A stretch of 19,598 bases of DNA, taken from assembly GCA_964444795.1 (NCBI GenBank), contig CAYUIQ010000172.1, positions 1 through 19,598 of the forward strand. Reading direction: 5' to 3'. The first letter of the stretch is position 1. Every line of letters begins with the position of its first letter. Both the position numbers and the translations under genes were made by a program. This DNA comes from JABMRP01 sp964444795. Its GTDB lineage: Bacteria > Planctomycetota > Planctomycetia > Pirellulales > Thermoguttaceae. The notes beneath the pieces are model-generated. The model was given only the letters and a program-made list of their open reading frames with translations, was not told where the DNA came from and made no database searches. This document shows, piece after piece, positions 1 through 6,818 of the stretch.

Positions 1-87
1 TGCAGACGATCTGGGGGCTCCCTGCTCGTTCCTCGCAGTCCGACCCCAGCCACCCATAACGATACGAGCGCAGGAATAGTAGCCCCG

Positions 88-116
88 TTGCCCACCCGCA
101 CCCGGGAGTTTATCAT
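88..116 (+). promoter_or_regulatory. candidate sigma70-like promoter of the oxidoreductase gene
   Basis: TTGCCC (88-93) and TATCAT (111-116) are separated by 17 bases, matching 4/6 and 5/6 of the -35 and -10 consensus. They lie about 60 bases before the ATG at 176. Bases 1-87 show no gene or repeat I recognise. This is a consensus match only, and planctomycete promoters are poorly defined. Confidence 0.35.
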
Positions 117-175
117 TTCCCATAGCCGGTGGGAATCAACAGGCCGGCAATCGCCAAGCGAATCGGGAGACCTCA

Positions 176-1309
176 ATGAAAATGCACGCCGTGGGGATCA
201 TCGGCTTCGGGTTCATCGGCAAGGTTCATGCCTACGGATACACGAATCTCCCCCTGTTTTACGACCCCGTGCCGCTGGCAGCGCGCGTGACCCACGTTGT
301 GACCGGCCACATGGAAACGGCCGAGAAGGGGCGGGCGGCGATCGGGGCCGACGTGGCGGCGACCGATTACCGGGCCGTGACCGAGAACCCCGAGATCGAC
401 ATCGTCCATATCTGCTCGCCCAACCACTTGCATAAAGACGCCCTGCTGTCGGCCATGCGCCACGGCAAGCACATCTACTGCGACAAGCCGCTCGTGGCCA
501 CGGTCGAGGAAGCCGAGGAGATTCGCGCCGCATTGGCCGATTACCGCGGCACGGCACAGATGACCTTCCAGTATCGGTTCTATCCGGCCACGCTTCGGGC
601 GAAACAACTGATCGACGAGGGCTCGCTAGGCGAGATCCTCACGTTTCGTTCGAGTTTTCTGCACGGCGGGAGTGCGGACCCGGCGGCGCCGCTGAAATGG
701 AAACTCACCCGCGCGGCTGGCGGCGGCGTGATCGCCGATCTGGCCTCGCATGTGCTCGATCTGGTCGACAGTATGATTGGGCCATTCGACTCCTTGATGG
801 CCGACACGCGGATCGTTTATCCGCGGCGACCCTCATTGGCCAACCCGGCGGAGATGCTGCCGGCCGATACCGAAGACAGTGTCGTGGCGCTGGCCCGGCT
901 GCAATCGGGCGCCACCGGTACGATCGAAGCGACGAAGATCGCCACCGGCAGCGAAGACGAACTGCGGCTGGAGATCCACGGCACGCGCGGCGCGCTGCGC
1001 TTCAACGGCATGGACCCGCACCACCTCGAGTGGCACGACGCCGGTGCGTCCGATCGGCCGTTGGGTGGCCAGCGTGGCTGGACCCGCATCGCCACGGGCC
1101 AGCGTTACGAGAACCCGGCCAGCGGTTTCCCCAGCGCCAAGTCGGCCATGGGTTGGATACGCACGCACGTCGCCTGCCTGGCTAATTTTCTTGAAGCAGT
1201 CGCCGAAGGCCGCCCGGCCGTGCCCGGTTTGGAGCAAGGGATCCGCGTACAGGGGTTAATGGAATGCTTACGCCGCTCGGCGGCGGAGAAGGCGTGGATG
1301 GACGTATAG
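176..1309 (+). CDS. Gfo/Idh/MocA family NAD(P)-dependent oxidoreductase
   Basis: This is a 377-residue cytoplasmic dehydrogenase of the glucose-fructose oxidoreductase/inositol dehydrogenase family, which oxidises or reduces sugars, inositols and related polyols using a nucleotide cofactor. The N-terminal Rossmann fold shows the dinucleotide-binding GFGFIG at residues 10-15. The family EKP motif appears as CDKP with K104, the usual catalytic or substrate-contacting lysine. The second domain has GGGVIADLASH, whose D188 and H192 match the conserved active-site Asp/His pair. Length is normal for the family. The ATG at 176 is chosen because GGGAGA (165-170) lies five bases upstream; a second ATG two codons later is possible. 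The last two codons and the TAG stop overlap or abut a palindromic repeat (1303-1344). The substrate cannot be named from sequence; planctomycetes carry many paralogues. The next gene is co-directional 57 bases downstream, so co-transcription is possible. Confidence 0.93.
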   Translation: MKMHAVGIIGFGFIGKVHAYGYTNLPLFYDPVPLAARVTHVVTGHMETAEKGRAAIGADVAATDYRAVTENPEIDIVHICSPNHLHKDALLSAMRHGKHIYCDKPLVATVEEAEEIRAALADYRGTAQMTFQYRFYPATLRAKQLIDEGSLGEILTFRSSFLHGGSADPAAPLKWKLTRAAGGGVIADLASHVLDLVDSMIGPFDSLMADTRIVYPRRPSLANPAEMLPADTEDSVVALARLQSGATGTIEATKIATGSEDELRLEIHGTRGALRFNGMDPHHLEWHDAGASDRPLGGQRGWTRIATGQRYENPASGFPSAKSAMGWIRTHVACLANFLEAVAEGRPAVPGLEQGIRVQGLMECLRRSAAEKAWMDV

Positions 1310-1344
1310 TAGCCATCTCGCTGGAGCGAGATGGCTACCATACG
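1303..1344. repeat. REP-like palindrome, family A, copy 1
   Basis: Two 20-base arms (1303-1322 and 1325-1344) pair with a single A/C mismatch (1308 with 1339) around a GG centre. The core of the arm is GTAGCCATCTCGCT. The same core and the outer TATACG end recur at 17708-17735 and 17780-17814, which marks this as a dispersed element rather than a private terminator. There is no T-run after it. The stop codon of the upstream gene (1307-1309) lies in the left arm, and the right arm supplies an unused ATG (1331) in frame with the next gene. Confidence 0.85.
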
Positions 1345-1366
1345 AACCAAGAAAAGGAACAACCGC

Positions 1367-4300
1367 ATGAGACCTTGCCTTGCAGCCTTTCTTGCATCGA
1401 TGGCCGTATTCCACGGTCCCGCCTTTGCCGCGCCGCTGTCGGACTATTTCGACGCGGAACCGGCCAACTCGCTCATCCGCCAGCTCGAATCGGGCGACGT
1501 TGACGAAACACCGGCAGGCATCGCCCTTTCCCAAAAACGCCGCTGGCTGCCTGAGTTGCGGCTGCTGGTGATCGAAAACAGCGTGACCAATCGGGGCAAG
1601 AAACCTGTCGACGTTGGCTCGCTCCCCTTAGCCCGGTGGACGTTTCGTATCTCCGGCGGTGTCGAAGCGACCCGTTATGGCAAGTTGACCTACCGCAACG
1701 ATACGTGGTACGGCTCGACATTCTGGACGGGGCCCGACTGGACTCGCGTCGGCAAGGATTGGCACCACCCGGGCGAGAACACGCCCAGCGTTCGCCGCTT
1801 TACCGCCCCGCGCGACGGGCGGGTGACGATCTCGGGGCGCGTCCATAAGGCCCATCTCGACGGCGACGGCGTGCGCGTCTCGATCCGCCACAACGGCCGC
1901 ACGCTCTGGACGGCCGATATCCAGGGCAAAGACGATCGGGGCGTCGAGCCGAAGCTGACCCTCGACGTTCGCAAGGGCGACTCGATCCGCTTCGTGGTTC
2001 ACAAGCTGGGGGCGATCTTCTGCGACACGACCCGGTGGGACCCGGTGATTACCTACGCCGACGGCAGTAAATCCCGGGCCTCCGAAAACTTCTCGACGAC
2101 CGATCAGGGCCGCGGCGGTTGGTCGTACGAAATGGAGTTGGACCCCGCCGACAAGAGCGGATTTCCTCGCATACTCGCCATGGACCGCGATCTGGCTCCG
2201 CGCGACGAACCGCTCGTGTCCGGCCGACCGGTCGAGTCAACCGACCGCGACTCGCTGCCGCTGCTGGTCGTGGCCGACGAGGCGGACGAGAGCGGGATTG
2301 CGATGGCGGTGGTCACTCCGGGTGCGTGGCGATTGCGATCGATGATGACCGACGCCGGATTGCTCGACTTACGATTGGATACGGCCGATGGCCGAATACT
2401 GGCGCCCGGCCGGGCGACCCAACTGCCGACTGTCGTGTTGGGCGCCTATCGCGGCCCGTCGACGGCGGGCATGAAACGGCTTCAGCAGATCCTGGCTTCG
2501 GGAAATCCCGACGCACGTATTGGCCAGTTGAAAACACACGTTGCCGCCGCGATGCGAGGTCTGACCAGTTCCCCCGATTTTCCGCCGGATGCGACCACCC
2601 CGGCAACGATCCTGCCCGAGTTGGACTTGGGCGTCATGGTATTGGCCGGGTGGCGTCTGGAGGACAAGATCGAGGCAACGGCCGAGTCGTATGCGACGGC
2701 CACCGCCGTTCATCTGCGGAAGGGCCGCCTGCTGTTGGCCGATCTCCGAGCGGGCCGATCCGACGAGTTCCTCGCCGCCGAAGCCGTCTACTTCGACCGT
2801 CTGGCCGAGTTGGCCGCGCGCGACGATCTCGATCTGGCGCGCCGCCGCGCTCTTTACTACCGCGTGCGGCTGCTGAAGCGTCACGTCGCCTTTTCCAACC
2901 CGCTGCTGAACTTCGGCAAGCTGTTGTTCTGCAAACGGGTGCCCACGGCCTACAGCCATCTGGTGATGCAATACTTCGGCTGGCGAGCGCGGCCCGGTGG
3001 CGGTCTGTTCGTCTTGGAGCGGCCGGGATTCTCGCTGGCGTGCCACGATATTCTTCAGGACAAGCTCCAGCACGGCAACGTCCTGGAGCCGCGACTGTCG
3101 TACGACGGGCGCCGCGTGGTCTTCTCGTTTGTCAATTGTGGCAAGGGCAATATCGTCCCCGCGGCGGATTCCGAAGAGGACGATGGAACGTTCTACCATC
3201 TTTACGAAGTCAACGTCGACGGCTCCGGCTTGCGGCAGTTGACCCGCGGCCCGTTCGACGACACGATGCCGGTGTATCTTCCCGACGGCGGCATCGCGAT
3301 GAGTTCCACGCGCCGCGGCGGCTACGCCCGATGTTTCGGCGCGCAGTTTGGCACCCGCGCCCATATCTATACGATCCACCGCTGCGACGGCGACGGGGGC
3401 AACCTCCGCACGCTCTCGTTCCACGATACGAACGAGTGGTTTCCGACGGTTTCCAACACCGGCCGCATCCTCTACGCCCGGTGGGACTACATCGACCGCG
3501 ATGCCGTCACGCATCAGAATCTTTGGGCGATGCGCCCCGACGGGACCAATCCGATCAGCGTTTGGGGGAATGCCACGCCGGCGCCGCACTGTTCGTTTCA
3601 GGCCAAGGCGATTCCCGGCAGCAGCAAGCTGATTTTCACCGCCTCGGCCCATCATTCGATCACCGCCGGAACGATCTGCCTGGTCGATCCGACGGCCGGT
3701 TACGACGGCCTGGGGGCGGTCACCCGAATTACGCCGGAGATTCCCTTTCCCGAGGCCGAAAGTCGCGCCATCGACGAGTATTACACGGCCCCTTGGCCGC
3801 TCTCGGAGGATTACTATCTGGTCGGCTACAGCCCGACGCCGCTGGCCTGGGAACCGCACGCCAACGCCCGCGCCGCGCTGGGGATTTACCTCTTGGACCG
3901 GTTCGGCAATCGCGAGTTGATCTACCGCGACGCGGAAATCGGCAGCACCAATCCCACGCCGCTGGTTGCCCGGCCGGTGCCGCCAATCGTCTCCAGCGAG
4001 TTGGACGAAGATAGTTCGCCGACTGGGGAAGTGCTGCTGATGGACGTCTACCGCGGGCTGGGCGACGTACCTCGCGACCACATCCGGGCATTGCGCGTCA
4101 TTCAGGTCTTTCCAAAGACCACACCGCTGGCCAACAACCCGCGGATGGGCGTTGCCGGCGAGGAGAACGGCCGGGCGATTCTCGGCACGGTGCCCGTGGA
4201 AGCGGACGGCTCGGCGCGGTTTCTCATCCCGGCCCACAAACCGGTGCTCTTTCAGGCGCTCGACGGGGACGGGTTTGCCTACCAGACGATGCGCACCGTG

Positions 4301-4837
4301 ACGTACGTTCAGCCGGGCGAGCGAGTCTCGTGTGTCGGCTGCCACGAGAACCGGATGACGGCCCCGGTCGAGGCACGGCCCATGGCCCTGCGCCGCGGGC
4401 CGTCGGTGATCGATCCGGGCGCGCTCGGCGGCCGGCCCTTTTCGTTTGCCGAGATGGTCCAGCCGGTACTGGATCGCCACTGCGTGCGATGCCACGGCGG
4501 CGAGAAGACCGAAGGCAAGATCGACCTGACCCCCGCGCCCGAGGCGTCGTGGACGAAGTCCTACGTATCGCTCACCCGGGATGCGAAGCTGGTGCCCCGA
4601 TTTCCGGCGCGGAATCAGATCCAAGTCACCCCGCCCGGCGGCCGGTTCGGCGCGTTGGGCAGCGGGCTGATCGGGCTATTGCGCGAGGGCCACGAGGACG
4701 TCAAGCTCAGCCCCGAGGATCTTCGTCGGCTGGCTGCCTGGATCGACTGCAACGCGATCTTCTACGGCACGCCCGACCCGATCCAACAGGCCCGGCAGCG
4801 TGAAGGGCTGCCGGTTCCCATGCCCCAGATGCAGTGA
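1367..4837 (+). CDS. secreted HzsA-like multidomain protein with two haem c motifs
   Basis: This is an exported 1156-residue protein. The ATG at 1367 is preferred over the in-frame ATG at 1331 because it starts a clean signal peptide (MRPCLAAFLASMAVFHGPAFA) and follows AAAAGGA (1352-1358), whereas 1331 lies inside the upstream palindrome. Residues about 95-235 look like a beta-sandwich carbohydrate-binding or NPCBM-like domain. Residues about 400-560 are helical. Residues about 560-970 hold TolB-like propeller repeats (YDGRRVVFS, DGGIAMSSTRRGG, RILYARWDYIDRD) that match the middle domain of hydrazine synthase alpha subunits and their many planctomycete relatives. The C-terminal part has two c-type haem motifs, CVGCH (C989, C992, H993) and CVRCH (C1039, C1042, H1043). 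By family knowledge this is a periplasmic or surface c-type cytochrome. Hydrazine synthesis itself should not be inferred, because this domain is widespread in non-anammox planctomycetes. The partner and redox substrate are unknown. Confidence 0.85.
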   Translation: MRPCLAAFLASMAVFHGPAFAAPLSDYFDAEPANSLIRQLESGDVDETPAGIALSQKRRWLPELRLLVIENSVTNRGKKPVDVGSLPLARWTFRISGGVEATRYGKLTYRNDTWYGSTFWTGPDWTRVGKDWHHPGENTPSVRRFTAPRDGRVTISGRVHKAHLDGDGVRVSIRHNGRTLWTADIQGKDDRGVEPKLTLDVRKGDSIRFVVHKLGAIFCDTTRWDPVITYADGSKSRASENFSTTDQGRGGWSYEMELDPADKSGFPRILAMDRDLAPRDEPLVSGRPVESTDRDSLPLLVVADEADESGIAMAVVTPGAWRLRSMMTDAGLLDLRLDTADGRILAPGRATQLPTVVLGAYRGPSTAGMKRLQQILASGNPDARIGQLKTHVAAAMRGLTSSPDFPPDATTPATILPELDLGVMVLAGWRLEDKIEATAESYATATAVHLRKGRLLLADLRAGRSDEFLAAEAVYFDRLAELAARDDLDLARRRALYYRVRLLKRHVAFSNPLLNFGKLLFCKRVPTAYSHLVMQYFGWRARPGGGLFVLERPGFSLACHDILQDKLQHGNVLEPRLSYDGRRVVFSFVNCGKGNIVPAADSEEDDGTFYHLYEVNVDGSGLRQLTRGPFDDTMPVYLPDGGIAMSSTRRGGYARCFGAQFGTRAHIYTIHRCDGDGGNLRTLSFHDTNEWFPTVSNTGRILYARWDYIDRDAVTHQNLWAMRPDGTNPISVWGNATPAPHCSFQAKAIPGSSKLIFTASAHHSITAGTICLVDPTAGYDGLGAVTRITPEIPFPEAESRAIDEYYTAPWPLSEDYYLVGYSPTPLAWEPHANARAALGIYLLDRFGNRELIYRDAEIGSTNPTPLVARPVPPIVSSELDEDSSPTGEVLLMDVYRGLGDVPRDHIRALRVIQVFPKTTPLANNPRMGVAGEENGRAILGTVPVEADGSARFLIPAHKPVLFQALDGDGFAYQTMRTVTYVQPGERVSCVGCHENRMTAPVEARPMALRRGPSVIDPGALGGRPFSFAEMVQPVLDRHCVRCHGGEKTEGKIDLTPAPEASWTKSYVSLTRDAKLVPRFPARNQIQVTPPGGRFGALGSGLIGLLREGHEDVKLSPEDLRRLAAWIDCNAIFYGTPDPIQQARQREGLPVPMPQMQ

Positions 4838-4877
4838 CCCGTACATTGACGCTGCGAGACGGTCGATCAAACCAGAT

Positions 4878-4892
4878 GTACGATGGCCTTCC
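4878..4892. repeat. partial copy of palindrome family B
   Basis: The sequence GTACGATGGCCTTCC closely matches the outer end of the long stem-loop at 13791-13862 (first 11 bases identical), but the matching second arm is absent. It lies in the 88-base gap between two convergent genes (ends at 4837 and 4926). It is probably a decayed or solo end. I see no clear intrinsic terminator in this gap. Confidence 0.45.
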
Positions 4893-4925
4893 CAGAGCGG
4901 GAAAAGGCAGCGGGAAAAGGGGCAT

Positions 4926-5645
4926 TCAATCTTCGGCTCCGACATCCACAACTCGGAACTCGGTGTCTGGGTGTTCGCATAGCAGCTCTTCGTAGGGGGC
5001 AACCTTGCGGACTGCCGCCTTGAGTTTAGCGTGATTACCGCTAGAGAAGAAAGTCTCTATTAGCCAGAGCAGAACGACGAAGCCAACAGGAACCAAGCTG
5101 AGTCTACCGAGAACGGTGAACGGCAGGAGCGGCTCGGCATATTCCAGGACGAGTATTGCCACGACCAATATCAACGATAATCCGCGCGCGAGCCGGAGCA
5201 CGTTCATGAGACGCGGCCGAAACATTCTCATCACACAATCCGAACACATCCTTATGGGCAATGGAACCGTAGTGTCACGTCCTCTTTCTTCCGCTCGACC
5301 CTCCGTTCGAGCAACTGGAATTCCGAAGATTGTCAGTTCCGCTCCGCCACTGCCGTGAATGCAGGATTGTTCGCAGACCGCTTCGACCGGTAATACCCCG
5401 TTCGTCGCTTTGCCGCACTCCACGCAACTGTCTCCAATGTCGAGTTCGCCCACGGCGAATTGGTGTCGGAGAGAATCGGAAACGCTCGCGTCGTAAGCCG
5501 CCAAACCAGAGGCTTTCCTGAGTTCGCCCAACGGGGGAACAATACTTGTTACGCCACAATCGCACAACAACTCTGCTCCGGCCTGGTTGGCGGATACCGC
5601 ATGAGTTCGCCCACATGGACAGATGAATGAAAACTCCATTGGCAT
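4926..5645 (-). CDS. hypothetical zinc-ribbon protein with two membrane segments
   Basis: This 239-residue protein is of unknown function. The N-terminus has CPCG (C9, C11) and CDCG (C28, C30) separated by a Val/Ala-Gly spacer, the layout of a short zinc ribbon often seen at the start of planctomycete membrane proteins. A second cysteine group follows: CVECG (74-77), C91/C95, and CSDC (134-137), possibly another metal site. Two hydrophobic stretches, about 157-177 and 182-200, predict a membrane hairpin with a short soluble tail. The start at 5645 gives MPMEF; the ATG two codons on (5639) is equally possible, and neither has a clear ribosome-binding site. A strong promoter-like pair lies about 60 bases upstream. 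GC is markedly lower than in the neighbours: I count 29/60 in 5041-5100 and 27/60 in 5221-5280, against 42/60 in 4681-4740 of the convergent gene. This suggests separate acquisition. Confidence 0.75.
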   Translation of the reverse strand: MPMEFSFICPCGRTHAVSANQAGAELLCDCGVTSIVPPLGELRKASGLAAYDASVSDSLRHQFAVGELDIGDSCVECGKATNGVLPVEAVCEQSCIHGSGGAELTIFGIPVARTEGRAEERGRDTTVPLPIRMCSDCVMRMFRPRLMNVLRLARGLSLILVVAILVLEYAEPLLPFTVLGRLSLVPVGFVVLLWLIETFFSSGNHAKLKAAVRKVAPYEELLCEHPDTEFRVVDVGAED

Positions 5646-5708
5646 GTCTCGATCGCGGAGCTACATAACCTGCATTGATGCATCTTGATTCGCGCAACTC
5701 CTCGACGC

Positions 5709-5736
5709 ATTATATCATCCGGACAGACACTGCCAA
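5709..5736 (-). promoter_or_regulatory. sigma70-like promoter of the zinc-ribbon gene
   Basis: On the minus strand TTGGCA (5736-5731) and a perfect TATAAT (5714-5709) are separated by 16 bases. It points to the gene starting at 5645, giving a leader of roughly 55 bases. This is the best consensus promoter in the window and it sits just beyond the terminator of the upstream signalling unit. Confidence 0.55.
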
Positions 5737-5744
5737 CCGGAACG

Positions 5745-5790
5745 AAAAATGGGCCAGAACCGTTCATCTGGCCTAAAACAGTTCTGACCC
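5745..5790 (-). terminator. intrinsic terminator of the receiver/kinase unit, or REP-like hairpin
   Basis: Read on the minus strand, a 13-base arm (5790-5778, GGGTCAGAACTGT) can pair with 5763-5751 (ACGGTTCTGGCCC). Two of the pairs are U-G wobbles that work only in the minus-strand RNA. The hairpin is followed by ATTTTT (5750-5745). This is the form of a rho-independent terminator for the unit ending at 5849. The GGGTCAGAA...TTCTGGCCC wording also resembles dispersed hairpins associated with REP/RAYT elements, so it could be a repeat used as a terminator. Confidence 0.55.
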
Positions 5791-5828
5791 CTTTCCTCCC
5801 CCCTTTCCTCCCCCCTCCCCCTCCCCTC
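5788..5828. repeat. pure polypyrimidine/polypurine tract with G-quadruplex potential
   Basis: The plus strand is only C and T for 41 bases, with CCTTTCCTCCCC repeated. The minus strand, which is the sense strand of the receiver-gene transcript, has five runs of four or more G separated by 1-6 bases, enough for a quadruplex. It lies between that gene's stop codon and the hairpin at 5745-5790. Confidence 0.6.
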
Positions 5829-5848
5829 AGGGAAGGCGCCCTTGGCCG

Positions 5849-6757
5849 CTATCCTTTGGCGGCGGTTACTTCGTCGGGCGTCAGCAAGCCAAGTTGGGTC
5901 ATGGTGTCGAAAAGACGTTGCTGGCTGATGGGCTTGGTGACGTAGCTCTCGCATCCTTCGCGAAACGCGGCCATGCAGTGCTTTGCGTCGCGCAGAGCGG
6001 TGGTCATGATCACCTTCACTCCGTCGCTGCCGCGAATCCCTCGTTCGGCTTCGAACTGTCGGATGGTTTCCAGCGCCTGGTGCCCGTCGACGCCGGGCAT
6101 CATGATGTCGAGGCAGATCAGATCGTAGGGGGCGCCGTCTTCGATGGCCACGCGAACCGCGTCGATCGCTTCGGAGCCGTCGTAGGCGAAGTCGCACCGG
6201 CCGAAAGGGGAGAGCATGTCGCCCAGCAGTCCGCGACAGACGCGGTCGTCGTCGGTGATCAGGTACTTGGCCAGGGGCAACTGCTCGGGTCGCGGCATGG
6301 CCGGGTGGTCTGCCGTCCGGTCGCCCGCTGGCTCTTCCTGCTGCGAGGGTGCCCGGTTCGGTAGCTTGCCCAGCAGCGATTCCACCTGATCGAGCAGTTG
6401 CTCTTCTCGAATCGGCTTGGTGACGTAACTCTCGCATCCCTCGCGAAACGCTTGGATGCAGTGCTCCGTATCCTCCAACGCGGTGGTCACGACGACCTTG
6501 ACGCCGTCGTTGCCGAGGATCCCCCGATCGTGTTCGATCTGTCGCATCCGGTTGAGTACCTCGTGGCCGTCGCAACCGGGCATCATGATGTCCAGACAGA
6601 TCAGGTCGTACGGATCGTCGTTGTTCCAGGCAACCCGGAACGCGCCGATCGCCTCGTGGCCGTCGTGGACTTCGTCGCAATGTCCGTGCGGCGAGAGAAA
6701 GGCGCTAATCAGTGCCCGAGAGGTTGATTCGTCGTCGACGATCAGGAATTTTGCCAT
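5849..6757 (-). CDS. tandem double receiver (REC-REC) response regulator
   Basis: This 302-residue cytoplasmic protein is made of two CheY-like receiver domains and nothing else recognisable. REC1 (about 1-130) has the acidic pair D8/D9, phosphoacceptor D56 in CLDIMMPG, T91/T92 and K114 in TKP. REC2 (about 162-295) has D169/D170, D217 in the same CLDIMMPG, T252/T253 and K275. All key residues are exactly 161 positions apart, so the halves align without gaps and look like a duplication. There is no DNA-binding or enzymatic output domain. AGAGGA (minus strand, 6771-6766) is eight bases before the ATG at 6757 and supports the start. The hybrid histidine kinase gene ends 61 bases upstream on the same strand, so the two probably form one transcript and one phosphorelay. 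The terminator candidate at 5745-5790 follows. Confidence 0.9.
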   Translation of the reverse strand: MAKFLIVDDESTSRALISAFLSPHGHCDEVHDGHEAIGAFRVAWNNDDPYDLICLDIMMPGCDGHEVLNRMRQIEHDRGILGNDGVKVVVTTALEDTEHCIQAFREGCESYVTKPIREEQLLDQVESLLGKLPNRAPSQQEEPAGDRTADHPAMPRPEQLPLAKYLITDDDRVCRGLLGDMLSPFGRCDFAYDGSEAIDAVRVAIEDGAPYDLICLDIMMPGVDGHQALETIRQFEAERGIRGSDGVKVIMTTALRDAKHCMAAFREGCESYVTKPISQQRLFDTMTQLGLLTPDEVTAAKG

Positions 6758-6818
6758 CGGATAGGTCCTCTCGTTGGGGTCTTCCGTTCGGTCTTTCGGA
6801 TGGTTTGTGTGAATCTCG

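Noticed and set aside
1303..1344. Simple intrinsic terminator after the oxidoreductase gene
   Set aside because: No T-run follows, and the same sequence recurs elsewhere in the window, which fits a dispersed repeat better.
2119..4014. Plus-strand open frame (631 codons) in another frame of the HzsA-like gene
   Set aside because: The translation is low-complexity Arg/Gly-rich, while the overlapping frame has clear family motifs.
2369..4624. Long open frame (751 codons) on the minus strand inside the HzsA-like gene
   Set aside because: It mirrors the GC-rich codon pattern of a clearly coding plus-strand gene with recognisable domains; its translation is Arg/Gly/His-rich with no recognisable motif.
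1367..4837. Hydrazine synthase activity (anammox)
   Set aside because: Only alpha-like domains are present, without beta/gamma partners, and the domain is common in non-anammox planctomycetes.
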